Under the pieces are notes generated by a model, which saw only the letters and a list, made by a program, of their open reading frames with translations, made no database searches and had not been told where the DNA came from. From NCBI GenBank assembly GCA_965215755.1, contig OZ244119.1, forward strand, positions 310,001 through 374,000: DNA of 64,000 nucleotides, in the 5' to 3' direction. The stretch comes from Tectiglobus sp965215755 (GTDB taxonomy: Bacteria; Pseudomonadota; Alphaproteobacteria; Rhizobiales; Hyphomicrobiaceae). Below are positions 1 to 8,561 of this stretch, in pieces. Position numbers and translations under genes: made by a program. Position 1 is the first letter of the stretch, and every line of letters begins with the position of its first letter.

Positions 1-738
1 CAGAAGCCAGCGGAAGAGACCGAAATACCGCTGGGCCGATAACCTTCCAGTCAGAATTCTTCCGCCCCAGACGCCAGCGTAGACGGCGGGCATCATGAGC
101 AGGGCCTCGACGGTGAGTTTGATCGTAATCAGACCTGCGACAAGCGTAATCAAGGCGCGCCAGAAGTTCATAAACCCGGAAATGACAATATTCGTCGCCC
201 GAAACACTCGCGGGGTCGGCGCGGCCCAGCGAATATAAAAGGATAGGAAATAGTTCGATCCTGCGCCGGCAACGCCGGAAATCAGCCCTGCCAATGTCGC
301 CAAAGAAAAAGCAAATCCAGCTCCATCAAGACGCAGCTTCGATGCAAGACGCTCAGCGAGCCGAGCCATGTCGGTCAGCACCGCGACGCTGAGCACCAAC
401 CCCAACACGATCGTTAGCCAAGCTGTACTGAGCGAGACAAATATCCAGACGCCGATGATGGTGGAAACAAGCGTTCCAGCCAGTATCGGTTTTGCGACTT
501 TCCAGTTCGCATCGTGGAACCCTTGCGGCAGCAGCTGAATTTGGGCGAAGACTGACGTCAGCAGCGCAAGCAATACCGCGTCATGCGGTGGCAGCACCCA
601 GGCACTGCCCAAGATCGCCGGCATAGCCGAACCAAAGCCAAGGATGCCCCGGATGAAGAAGGCGAGAAAATAGATCACAAGCACGACGACGATTGAAATG
701 CCATCGAGATTTGAAAATGGGACGAAGTCAAACGTCAT
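1..738 (-). CDS. TauE/SafE-family membrane exporter (3' end cut by window edge)
   Basis: The frame from the ATG at 738 stays open to base 1, giving 246 codons without a stop; the C-terminus lies outside the window. I translated it by hand: it begins MTFDFVPFSNLDGISIVVV and is strongly hydrophobic, with several membrane spans. A conserved-looking segment, RGILGFGSAMPAIL, lies near residues 33-46, and a second glycine-rich turn, GLISGVAGAGSNYF, sits in the middle; both resemble the two repeat motifs of TauE/SafE (DUF81) proteins. Family members export sulfite, sulfoacetate or related anions, or are of unknown substrate. It is the last gene of the minus-strand run tctC-tctB-tctA-SDR-tauE, 113 bp after the SDR stop. 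Family is fairly sure; sulfite as substrate is inference from the sulfur-type neighbours. Confidence 0.8.
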   Translation of the reverse strand, partial: MTFDFVPFSNLDGISIVVVLVIYFLAFFIRGILGFGSAMPAILGSAWVLPPHDAVLLALLTSVFAQIQLLPQGFHDANWKVAKPILAGTLVSTIIGVWIFVSLSTAWLTIVLGLVLSVAVLTDMARLAERLASKLRLDGAGFAFSLATLAGLISGVAGAGSNYFLSFYIRWAAPTPRVFRATNIVISGFMNFWRALITLVAGLITIKLTVEALLMMPAVYAGVWGGRILTGRLSAQRYFGLFRWLL

Positions 739-851
739 GGACAGGCGTCATTCGGTTGGCCATCCATGCAAACACATTCGAGCGTCGATTCCTGCACCAA
801 GGTACCCCTGCAGGCGTTTAACAAGCTGGACGAGTCTACCACGATCGCCGC

Positions 852-1649
852 TCAATAGTTCACGGATTCGCCGGAACCACCGTCTACGGCAATGCACTGC
901 CCGGTGATCATGCCTGCTGCTTCAGAACAAAAGAAAACGGCTGCGGCGGCCAGATCTTCCGGTTGGACGAGTTTTCCCAATGGCACATCTTTGGTTCGTC
1001 GCTCCATGACCTCGTCGATCGTGCTGCCCGCTTCCTTGGCTTCGCGCTCGAACATTTTCATCATTCGCTCGGTGACTGTATAGCCAGGGTGAACGCAATT
1101 GACGGTCACGTTGTGCCGGGCGGCATAGCCTGCAAACTGCTTCGTGAAATTCGACACCCCGGCATTTACGACGCCATTTGTCATGCGCAAAGGCGCCACG
1201 ATGCGCGCTGTCATACCTCCAATGTTGACAATTCGTCCTTCTCGGCGCTGCTTCATATCCTCCAGTACGAGGCGAGCAATACGTATATAAGCCATCAGCT
1301 TCACATCAATGTGGTAGCGGAAGAGGTCGTCCGTGAGTTCATCGAATGGCGCGCTGGTCGACGTCACAGCATTATTGACAAGCACGTCAATCTTGCCGGC
1401 CGACTGTTTGACGTCCTCAACAAGCCGCTCGATGTCGTCGAGCTTGCTCACGTCGGCACGAATGTCCCAGGCCCTGACGCCGTTTGCTTCGATGTCGCGC
1501 CGTGTAGACGACAACGACACTTGTGTGCGCCCGCAGATTGCGACGTCCATGCCAAGGCGGGAAAAGGCAAGTGCAATCGCGCGGCCAATACCCCGGCTAC
1601 CTCCAGTAACCAACGCGACTTTCCCCTCGTAACCTGATCGCTCAAACAT
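852..1649 (-). CDS. SDR-fold protein with degenerate catalytic residues
   Basis: A 265-residue short-chain dehydrogenase/reductase-like protein. The NAD(P)-binding motif TGGSRGIG is at residues 15-22, and VNNAV near 91-95 corresponds to the usual NNAG. The C-terminus (TGQCIAVDGGSG) is typical of the fold. The classical catalytic Ser-Tyr-x3-Lys is not there: the Tyr and Lys positions both appear as Asn (N158, N162, in TNGVVNAG), and the Ser position 13 residues earlier is Gly145. It probably binds a dinucleotide but may not act as an ordinary dehydrogenase, or uses another mechanism. A GAGGCAGG ribosome site precedes the ATG at 1649. The gene starts 29 bp after tctA stops, so it is likely in the same transcript. 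Confidence 0.85.
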   Translation of the reverse strand: MFERSGYEGKVALVTGGSRGIGRAIALAFSRLGMDVAICGRTQVSLSSTRRDIEANGVRAWDIRADVSKLDDIERLVEDVKQSAGKIDVLVNNAVTSTSAPFDELTDDLFRYHIDVKLMAYIRIARLVLEDMKQRREGRIVNIGGMTARIVAPLRMTNGVVNAGVSNFTKQFAGYAARHNVTVNCVHPGYTVTERMMKMFEREAKEAGSTIDEVMERRTKDVPLGKLVQPEDLAAAAVFFCSEAAGMITGQCIAVDGGSGESVNY

Positions 1650-1678
1650 CGACCTGCCTCATATTATCCAGCGTCACT

Positions 1679-3172
1679 TCATGCGTTTTGATGGTCGCGA
1701 CTTCGTGACAAAAGAAGGCGAAACGAAAAGAACAGCGTCAACACTGTGAACGCCAGAAGGACCATGGATACCGGCCTCGCCAGAAAACCAAGAGGGTCAT
1801 AGTCGAGCATCTGCATCGTCTTCACGAAGTTTGACTCGCCAATCTTACCTAAGATGGCACCGAGGACGATGGCCGGCATCGAGTATCCGGATCGGCGCAG
1901 GAAATACCCAACTATACCGGCAATAAACATCACCCAGACGTCGACCACCAGGTTGCGCAAAGCATAGGCTCCAATAGCGGACACGATGACGATCAGCGGC
2001 CCCATGATGCCAAAGGGGATTTTTAGCAAATGCACAGTGCTTTTCGTCTCGAGCCAGCCCAGAAGTAGGATCGCGAGGTTGGCCAAGAACATGGCCACAA
2101 AAACCACCCAGACGAGTTCCTTACTGGTAATCAAAACGAGAGGACCCGGCTCCATCCCGTGGATTTGAAATGCGCCGACCATCACGGCTGTCAACGCCCC
2201 GCCCGGTAAGCCGAGTGCCAACAGTGGAATCATCGCTCCGCCAGTTGCAGCGTTGTTTGCTGTTTCCGATGCGATCACGCCTTCCAGTTCGCCTTTGCCG
2301 AAACGCTCCGGGTTCTTCGACCAACGCACGGTTTCGCTGTAGCTCAAGAACGATGCCAGCGTCGCGCCGATGCCGGGCAGCAGGCCGGAGAAAAAACCAA
2401 TGACTATGGAACGGATCAGCGTGATCTTTGCGGACCAGAACTCCGATAGGGTTGGGAATGCGTAGTCGAGTTTGGGTGCCTTGCGTGTTCCTTGGGCGAT
2501 ATATCGACTTTGGGTGAGCACTTCGGTTATCGCAAAGAAGCCAAGAATCAGAGGCACGAAATGGATGCCGGCGCCAAGATATGCGTTGCCAAAATCAAAT
2601 CGGCGCAAGCCGCCGGCCGCGTCAGTACCGATTGTGGCGATGAGCAATCCGAGACCGACGGAGAGCCAGCCGCGCCACAGGTCTTTCGCACCAACTGAGG
2701 CAGCAATTGCGATCCCTAGAACAATCAGGCAAAAAATTTCAGGGGGACCGAAAGCTCGAATAGCCCAGTTCGCCAAAGGCTCAGTGGCGATCATCATAAT
2801 GACAGCCGAAGCCGCGCCGCCGATCGCAGAACATGTGATGGCTGCGCCGATCGCTTTCGATGCCCGCCCCTGTTGGGTCATGGGGTAACCATCGAAAGCC
2901 GTCGGAGCATTTTCGGGACTACCTGGGATGTTGAACAATATGGCGGTCACCGCGCCGCCGTAGACCCCGGACACATAAATGACCGCGAGCAGCATGATCG
3001 CTTGCGTCGGCTCCAGGAACCCGGTGAATGGGAGAAGGATAGTCGCCAATACCACGCCATTTAGTCCGGGAATCGCTCCAAATATGAGCCCGCCAATTAA
3101 TGCGCCGAAAAATATGAAGATATTGAGCGGATCAGAGAAGAGGCCTTGAAAACCAAGTATGAAGTCCTGCAT
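1679..3172 (-). CDS. tctA: Tripartite tricarboxylate transporter large permease TctA
   Basis: A 497-residue polytopic membrane protein, the usual length for TctA. Early glycine-rich segments (GLIFGAIPGLNGV near residues 27-39, and the following PIT-like stretch ending LFNIPGSPENAP) are hallmarks of the family, as is the internally repeated GLLPGIGATLASFLSY near 265. With the small permease TctB and periplasmic binding protein TctC it forms a secondary, ion-driven importer of carboxylates or similar organic anions in the inner membrane. It lies between tctB (37 bp upstream) and the degenerate SDR (29 bp downstream). The tripartite system is complete here. Substrate is unknown; nearby catabolic enzymes suggest it brings in the growth substrate of region A. 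Confidence 0.95.
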   Translation of the reverse strand: MQDFILGFQGLFSDPLNIFIFFGALIGGLIFGAIPGLNGVVLATILLPFTGFLEPTQAIMLLAVIYVSGVYGGAVTAILFNIPGSPENAPTAFDGYPMTQQGRASKAIGAAITCSAIGGAASAVIMMIATEPLANWAIRAFGPPEIFCLIVLGIAIAASVGAKDLWRGWLSVGLGLLIATIGTDAAGGLRRFDFGNAYLGAGIHFVPLILGFFAITEVLTQSRYIAQGTRKAPKLDYAFPTLSEFWSAKITLIRSIVIGFFSGLLPGIGATLASFLSYSETVRWSKNPERFGKGELEGVIASETANNAATGGAMIPLLALGLPGGALTAVMVGAFQIHGMEPGPLVLITSKELVWVVFVAMFLANLAILLLGWLETKSTVHLLKIPFGIMGPLIVIVSAIGAYALRNLVVDVWVMFIAGIVGYFLRRSGYSMPAIVLGAILGKIGESNFVKTMQMLDYDPLGFLARPVSMVLLAFTVLTLFFSFRLLLSRSRDHQNA

Positions 3173-3209
3173 TTGGCCACCGGCGAGTGCGTCCCATTGG
3201 ACGGGATTT

Positions 3210-3770
3210 TCAATTCCTCAGCAAAACGAGAAGCCAGTTGCTGAAGTCGTAGAACCCTGGCCAATTTCCTGTCGGCAAAGGTATGTAGAGCAGCTTCGAA
3301 AACAGCAGCAGCAGGAACGCATATGCGACCGATGTGACAGCCAATATTGTTCGCAAACTGCTTATTCCTAGCACGTACATGTACGATGCAAGAAAGAACG
3401 GCGTGGTCGCATAATACCCTGTGCGCGGCAGCAGCCAAACATAAAGCAACGGGATCAAGAGCGCTGCAGCTAGGCGAAATCGTGCGCGCGCATCTATACG
3501 CTCACCAGATGCGACGGGCTGTTGCTGACCGGAATTGGTTTGTCGCAGCCGCAGCCTTCGATCAGCGACGAACGCTCCAATTGCAGCCAGTACGACCAGC
3601 ACGATGATCGCGCGCGGCCAGGAAACAGGCCCAAGCGCATACGTCGACAACTCAATGTCGAAGGCATACGAGTAGATCCACATGCCAAGCGCGATTGCGA
3701 GCCAGATCGCGAATTCGGCAATATGCCCAAATCGCGATCTGGCAACGTCTTGTTCGTCGATTGACGACAT
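3210..3770 (-). CDS. tctB: Tripartite tricarboxylate transporter small permease TctB
   Basis: A 186-residue protein with about four predicted membrane helices: near residues 18-36, 52-68, 97-115 and 130-160, with a short one at the end. A charged, Gln-rich loop (RLRQTNSGQQQPVASGE) separates the halves. Length, topology and the motif GPVSWPRAI after the first helix fit the poorly conserved TctB family. Sequence identity is low in this family, so position between tctC (15 bp upstream) and tctA (37 bp downstream) is the strongest evidence. It acts as the small membrane subunit of the importer. Confidence 0.88.
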   Translation of the reverse strand: MSSIDEQDVARSRFGHIAEFAIWLAIALGMWIYSYAFDIELSTYALGPVSWPRAIIVLVVLAAIGAFVADRRLRLRQTNSGQQQPVASGERIDARARFRLAAALLIPLLYVWLLPRTGYYATTPFFLASYMYVLGISSLRTILAVTSVAYAFLLLLFSKLLYIPLPTGNWPGFYDFSNWLLVLLRN

Positions 3771-3785
3771 TACCGCAACTGCTTC

Positions 3786-4757
3786 CTAGTTCGCCGCGTT
3801 GCGGTAAGTTTGCATCATGTCCGTCACGAGCTTGGCGGCGTCTGCGCCATCGTAGTAGCTGCGCGCAAGATGCATGTATTTTGCCCTGTTGAACTTTTGA
3901 TAGTCGGGCGTATTGAAAGCGACCTTGCAGGCTTTGCGCAGATAATCCTGGCGCTCTTTGGCCACATCCTTGTGGATCCAGAACCCGCGAACCCGCAGCA
4001 GTATCGGAATATCCAACTTGGCATCTGTCAGTGATGGTACACCGGCGAATGCCTTCGGCGCTTCCCTCAGCACCGTGAGGATGGGCTTCATCTGTTTGGC
4101 TTCGAGGAATTTCCTCACGTCACCGGGCTGCTCGAACAAGACGTCGGCGTGTGAACCGAGCAACGCCGCGTATCGCTCTGTCGGCTTGTCATACGAAATT
4201 GTCTTGAATTTGATGCCCGCTGCCTTGGCGAGTTCGTCAACCTGGATAACTTCCATCGACTTTGCAACGCCGATATTCGCGAGCGTCAACTTGCCGGGGT
4301 TCTTCTTTGCATAGGCGACCATCGACGCCCAATCCGTGAAGCGCGTCTCGTTAGGGCGAATGTAAATTTGGCTGAACGTTGCCTGCGTGAAGCAAATTGG
4401 AATGATGTCCGTTCCAACGCCAGCCACCTGATTTGCTGCACCAGCCGAGATCAGACCATCAGTTTGCTCCAAAATGGTGTAGCCATCTTTGGGCCTTGAG
4501 ATGAAGTCAGGCATCGCCGCCAAACCGCCGCCGCCAGGCTTGTTTTCAACCTGATATGGCACGCCGGTCACCGACTGCATCGCCTTGCCCCAGGCGCGGG
4601 AAACCTGGTCGGAGCCACCACCGGCGCCATACGGAACAATCACGCTAATCGAGCGCTCTGGAAAGCCAGCGGGCTTTTCTGGCCCCGCGGCAAATGCAGT
4701 TGCAGCCGTCATCGTTGTTACGGCGACAACTGCGGCATGTTTAATGTATTTGGTCAC
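3786..4757 (-). CDS. tctC: Tripartite tricarboxylate transporter substrate-binding protein TctC (Bug family)
   Basis: A 323-residue periplasmic solute-binding protein. I chose the GTG at 4757 because GGAGGAAAATC lies directly upstream and because it opens a clean Sec signal peptide (MTKYIKHAAVVAVTTM, cleavage likely after AFA-AG). An upstream ATG at 4844 would add 29 residues that mask the signal. The mature part has the Bug/TctC landmark VPYGAGGGSDQVSR near residues 42-55 and KPGGGGLAAM near 75. Bug proteins bind carboxylates and other small anions for TctAB. It is first gene of the operon tctC-tctB-tctA-SDR-tauE and is divergent from a flavin monooxygenase gene. Confidence 0.93.
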   Translation of the reverse strand: MTKYIKHAAVVAVTTMTAATAFAAGPEKPAGFPERSISVIVPYGAGGGSDQVSRAWGKAMQSVTGVPYQVENKPGGGGLAAMPDFISRPKDGYTILEQTDGLISAGAANQVAGVGTDIIPICFTQATFSQIYIRPNETRFTDWASMVAYAKKNPGKLTLANIGVAKSMEVIQVDELAKAAGIKFKTISYDKPTERYAALLGSHADVLFEQPGDVRKFLEAKQMKPILTVLREAPKAFAGVPSLTDAKLDIPILLRVRGFWIHKDVAKERQDYLRKACKVAFNTPDYQKFNRAKYMHLARSYYDGADAAKLVTDMMQTYRNAAN

Positions 4758-5021
4758 GATTTTCCTCCGACTGGAAATGGCTGCCTCGAAGACGCATTTA
4801 CTCATGTGCATTCTCTGTGCACGGGATCCATCGACAGCCTGCATAAAAACTTAGGCAGAGGCAGGTAGCCAAAGCAATCGATGGCTGAGCGCACACGTGC
4901 CGTGATTACATATGAAATGTGTCGCTTGACTGTCGCAAGTTGGAAGCTCTGGTATCGACACGAGGGTCTGAACTAAGATCGTTAGAGCTTGTGACGATTG
5001 GTTTAGCTGGGACACTTTAGA
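4758..5021. promoter_or_regulatory. Divergent intergenic region between tctC and the first NtaA-like monooxygenase
   Basis: A 264-bp non-coding stretch that must hold promoters for both the tctCBA operon (minus) and the monooxygenase gene (plus). On the plus strand a TTGACT near 4924 followed 18 bp later by TGGTAT is a weak sigma70-like candidate. I saw no strong operator palindrome and no regulator gene nearby in region A, so the control of this cluster is not explained by the window. Confidence 0.35.
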
Positions 5022-6344
5022 ATGGAACGCTCTCTGCATCTCAACTTGTTCATACAAAGTCGGGGTCATCATGAGGCATCTTGGCGCCATCCAAAGGCGA
5101 CTCTCCTGCCGCTCACAGATATCTCGTATCTCGAGGAACTCGCAAGAAAAGCAGAGGCCGGTCTGTTTGATTCAATCTTTCTTGCCGACGCTCTTGCCCT
5201 CTGGGATGACGCAGCCCATGCGCCACACAATTGGCTTGAGCCGGTCACTTCTCTGGCTGCCATAGCGCGTGCAACCGAACGCATTGGCCTCATCGCAACT
5301 GCATCGACCACGTATACAGAGCCATACAATCTTGCCCGACAGTTCGCATCGCTCGATCACATGAGCGGCGGCCGCGTCGGTTGGAATATCGTCACATCCT
5401 GGTCGGCTGCGGCAGCAGGCAACTTTGGTGATACGAGACAGATCAGCCATGCAGAGCGATACGAGCGCGCGGAAGACTTCATGGGCGCGGTCAACGGCCT
5501 TTGGGACAGCTGGGCCGATGATGCCGTGATAGACGATCGCGAAGGTGGTCAGTATGCAGACCCGGGCAAGATCCGCTCCACGAATTACTCCGGACCCTAT
5601 TATCAGGTTTCGGGCCCTCTCAATGTCCCCCGCGGCCCGCAGGGACGGCCGGTACTGGTGCAGGCCGGATCATCAGACGTTGGACGGCAGTTCGCAGCGC
5701 GCCACGCAGAGGCAATCTTCACCGCCCACATGCATAAGGAAACTGCGCAGACGTTCTACAAGGAACTCAAGAAGCTTGTTATCGAAGTCGGCCGCTCGCC
5801 AGAGCACGTGCACATTCTGCCAGGTCTGAGCGCCGTGCTCGGGTCAACAGAAGCGGAAGCAAAACAAAACGCCGATGAAATGAACGCACTCGCTAATGTC
5901 GATGCAGGTCTGAAACGGCTGTCCGGCCGCTTCGGTGGTGCCGACCTTTCCCACTTGACACTAGACCAACAGCTTTCACCGGACGATCTGCCGGATCCGT
6001 CAACCGTTCAAGCAGCACGCAGTCGCACCGAAGTGATCGTCGATCTCGTACGCCGCGAGCGGCCGACCCTACGGCAACTACTTCAAAAACTGGCTGGCGC
6101 ACGTGGACATTTCACATTTGCTGGCACACCGGAACAACTCGTCGACGAGATGACATCCTGGCTCAATGATGGTGCGGCTGATGGCTTCAACCTGATGCCA
6201 CCTGTGCTGCCTTGGATGCTCGATGTCTTCATTGCCGAAGTGATCCCAATTTTGCAGCGCCGGGGCATCTTCCGAACAGCCTATGACGGTTCAACCTTAC
6301 GCGATCATTTCGCCCTACCTCGGCCGACTTGCCAGTTCGGATAA
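5022..6344 (+). CDS. NtaA/SnaA/DszA-type FMNH2-dependent monooxygenase, copy 1
   Basis: A 440-residue bacterial luciferase-like monooxygenase of the nitrilotriacetate monooxygenase component A type (length and fold match). The start SLHLNLFIQSRGHHEASWRH, the flavin-region segment GLIATASTTYTEPYNLAR, and GGRVGWNIVTSW are family hallmarks. The later run RPVLVQAGSSDVGRQFAA is the usual phosphate-binding loop region. These enzymes oxidise amines, sulfones (DszA) or other organics with FMNH2 and O2, taking reduced flavin from a separate reductase. No reductase gene is visible in the window. Its closest relative here is the minus-strand gene at 8562-9887. Convergent with the TauD gene that follows. 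Family sure, substrate unknown. Confidence 0.92.
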   Translation: MERSLHLNLFIQSRGHHEASWRHPKATLLPLTDISYLEELARKAEAGLFDSIFLADALALWDDAAHAPHNWLEPVTSLAAIARATERIGLIATASTTYTEPYNLARQFASLDHMSGGRVGWNIVTSWSAAAAGNFGDTRQISHAERYERAEDFMGAVNGLWDSWADDAVIDDREGGQYADPGKIRSTNYSGPYYQVSGPLNVPRGPQGRPVLVQAGSSDVGRQFAARHAEAIFTAHMHKETAQTFYKELKKLVIEVGRSPEHVHILPGLSAVLGSTEAEAKQNADEMNALANVDAGLKRLSGRFGGADLSHLTLDQQLSPDDLPDPSTVQAARSRTEVIVDLVRRERPTLRQLLQKLAGARGHFTFAGTPEQLVDEMTSWLNDGAADGFNLMPPVLPWMLDVFIAEVIPILQRRGIFRTAYDGSTLRDHFALPRPTCQFG

Positions 6345-6370
6345 TCCCTTTTGCGATTGGCAGTATCGCG

Positions 6371-7240
6371 TCATGCCGCAACCGGCCGCGCTTCGTCCCG
6401 AACCTGTGTCCTATGCATCATGCGCCTCGTCAATGGATCAAGCTTGTTCCGGCGGTGCAGCGTGCATCGATTGTCCCATATAACAAGGTCACCGGGTTCC
6501 CACCGTTGCGCCCAGCTAAAGTCGTGTTTCTCGATGTGTCCCCACAGCTCGTCCAATAGCTGATCGCTTTCCGCGTCACTCAACCCGACGACCCAGGCGT
6601 TCGGCCGACGACCTAGGTAAAGCGCTTTTCGGCCCGAACCGGGATGACGAACAACGAGCGGGTGAATGGCGCCCGGCCGGTCTTCGTTGGAATAGGACTC
6701 CTCGTATCCGTGTCGCAATTCACCGGACGAATTCCGCGTTGCATCGTGTTTGCAGGACAGGCCATCGATTCGCTTAATGAGCTCGTCGGGGAGCGTTTCG
6801 TACGCCTTATAGAGACTGTAAAACAGCGTCTCACCACCTTCCTCCGGAACCTCAATGCCATAAAGCAAACTCGCCTTGGGAGGCAGGTCGTTATAGCTCA
6901 TGTCCTGATGCCAAACGAGTTCCGAATTGCCAAGAGCACCTGTTGGTTTGCCGTCGATGACAATGTTGGAAAGGATGGTTATCTCAGGCCGGCTTGGATC
7001 AAACGGCGTGCCACCGCGTCCCGTTGGAGCCATGTCCAATGCGCCGAAGCGTTGCGAGAATTCCGCCAACGCATCGTCATCAAGATCTTGCCCGCGAAAG
7101 CGAAGAACACTGTGCTGGTGCCAGGCGTTGAGGATCTGCTTAAAAACGGCATCATCGATGTCAGTCCTGACGTCCAATCCGACGATGTCTGCACCGAGTG
7201 CAGCTCCGCTTGGGAGTACTTCCACTGTTGAACCTGTCAT
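6371..7240 (-). CDS. TauD/TfdA-family Fe(II)/2-oxoglutarate dioxygenase, copy 1
   Basis: A 289-residue dioxygenase, typical length for TauD. The iron-binding triad is visible: H111 and D113 in LVWHQDMSY, and H262 in WDNRCTLHRR, followed by arginines near 272-276 that bind 2-oxoglutarate. The start at 7240 is preferred over an ATG at 7258 because GAAAGGAAG sits at proper spacing before it. The family hydroxylates alpha to sulfonates (taurine), aryloxyacetates, sulfate esters and other compounds, splitting off sulfite, phenol or similar. It is divergent from the enolase-superfamily gene across a 178-bp gap. Taurine itself is unlikely to be provable from sequence; the sulfur link is inference. 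Confidence 0.92.
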   Translation of the reverse strand: MTGSTVEVLPSGAALGADIVGLDVRTDIDDAVFKQILNAWHQHSVLRFRGQDLDDDALAEFSQRFGALDMAPTGRGGTPFDPSRPEITILSNIVIDGKPTGALGNSELVWHQDMSYNDLPPKASLLYGIEVPEEGGETLFYSLYKAYETLPDELIKRIDGLSCKHDATRNSSGELRHGYEESYSNEDRPGAIHPLVVRHPGSGRKALYLGRRPNAWVVGLSDAESDQLLDELWGHIEKHDFSWAQRWEPGDLVIWDNRCTLHRRNKLDPLTRRMMHRTQVRDEARPVAA

Positions 7241-7418
7241 CGTGCTTCCTTTCACCATAGAAAAACCGACGGTGCCAATATAGTTTTAGACTGTTTAATC
7301 GAGTTGCAATCCACAGCATGATTTGATCTGATTTCTTCCAACAGCGGATTGCCAAACGTGCTTGTCTGACTGCCGCTCCTACCACTATCACAATTACCTC
7401 TGACTGAAGGGGGTTACG

Positions 7419-8501
7419 TTGGCCAAAATCATAGCTGCAACATTGCGTCAGCTAGTGCTGCCGCTGCACACACCATATCGACTGTCCTATCGTACGTTCA
7501 CGGAATTTGAGCCGCATCTCATTTCGATAACGGACGACGAAGGACGCACCGGGATATCCGACAGTCACATTTCGCCCGGTTCCTCGACCGAGACGCGTGA
7601 AGGCGGCTGGCAATTCTGCCATGAAAACCTCAAATGGATGATTGGAAAGGACATCAGCGAGGCGAAGCAGACGATTCTTTCCAGGATGCAGGAGAGCAAG
7701 GTGGCCGCCACCGGACTGGTCACCGCCATCGAGGTGATGGAAAGGCATTCGCTGCTCAACATCCCAGAAGATGTCAAGCTGCCATTACTCACGCCGACCA
7801 ATGCTGACGATGCCGCATCCATCAAAACCGAGGTAGAGCGGCGATTGAGTGAGGGCTACCGATGCCTCAAGATCAAAGTCGGCAAAGATGTTGAGGCCGA
7901 CCTTGTTCGTGTTGCGCACTATCAGGATGCGATCGCGGGGCGCGGAACACTTCGAATTGACGCCAATCGCGCATACAGTCAGGCAGACGGCGAGAGATTT
8001 GCTTCAAGCCTGCGCCCGGAAGCGATCGAGCTCTTTGAACAGCCATGTGCTGCTGAAGACTGGGATGCGAACGCCGCCGTTGCAGCGGTCTCGACCGTGC
8101 CGCTGATGCTCGATGAGCCGATCTGCGCCATCGAAGATATCAAGCGTGCCGGGACCATGGCTGGGGTCGGCTTCTGCAAACTGAAACTCAAAAGGTTTGG
8201 CAGTCTTGAGAAGTTGGCTAAAGGCCTGAAGACGGTTCGCGAATGCGGTATGGAACCGGTCCTGGGTGATGGCTTGGGCAGCGATCTTCACGTTTGGCTC
8301 GAGGCGTGCGTCGCCCGCACACACATCACCAACGCCGGTGAGTTCAACGGCTTCCTTAAATGCAATGATCGCATTTTGGCTGCACCACCAGAGTTCCAGA
8401 ACGGTTCTATCGAATTTTCGAAGGGCTCCTATCCGGAACTAGATCTCGAGGCCGTCTCACGGTTGACGAGGCAAACCCTCGAGTTCGGGAGCCTTGATTA
8501 A
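7419..8501 (+). CDS. Mandelate racemase/muconate lactonizing enzyme family protein
   Basis: A 360-residue enolase-superfamily enzyme. It starts at TTG 7419, with GAAGGGGG upstream. The N-terminal capping domain covers about residues 1-120 and the barrel follows. Catalytic features are in place: KIK at 151-153, metal ligands D181 (RIDANRAY), E207 (ELFEQPC) and D232/E233 (LDEPICA), and the second base region CKLKLKR with K254/K256. Two lysines flanking the metal site place it in the muconate lactonizing/dipeptide epimerase/o-succinylbenzoate synthase group rather than the mandelate racemase group with a catalytic His. Such enzymes racemise, cycloisomerise or dehydrate carboxylates. It suggests that the region A substrate yields a carboxylate with an alpha proton. 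Confidence 0.92.
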   Translation: MAKIIAATLRQLVLPLHTPYRLSYRTFTEFEPHLISITDDEGRTGISDSHISPGSSTETREGGWQFCHENLKWMIGKDISEAKQTILSRMQESKVAATGLVTAIEVMERHSLLNIPEDVKLPLLTPTNADDAASIKTEVERRLSEGYRCLKIKVGKDVEADLVRVAHYQDAIAGRGTLRIDANRAYSQADGERFASSLRPEAIELFEQPCAAEDWDANAAVAAVSTVPLMLDEPICAIEDIKRAGTMAGVGFCKLKLKRFGSLEKLAKGLKTVRECGMEPVLGDGLGSDLHVWLEACVARTHITNAGEFNGFLKCNDRILAAPPEFQNGSIEFSKGSYPELDLEAVSRLTRQTLEFGSLD

Positions 8502-8561
8502 TCTTCATTGCGTCTACCTCTGCCTATCCTTTACCCCTGCTGAGCGCCAGTTCCCATTGCC

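Noticed and set aside
963..1637. 224-codon open frame on the plus strand
   Set aside because: Lies wholly antisense to the SDR gene, with no domain or ribosome site; a shadow frame in GC-rich sequence.
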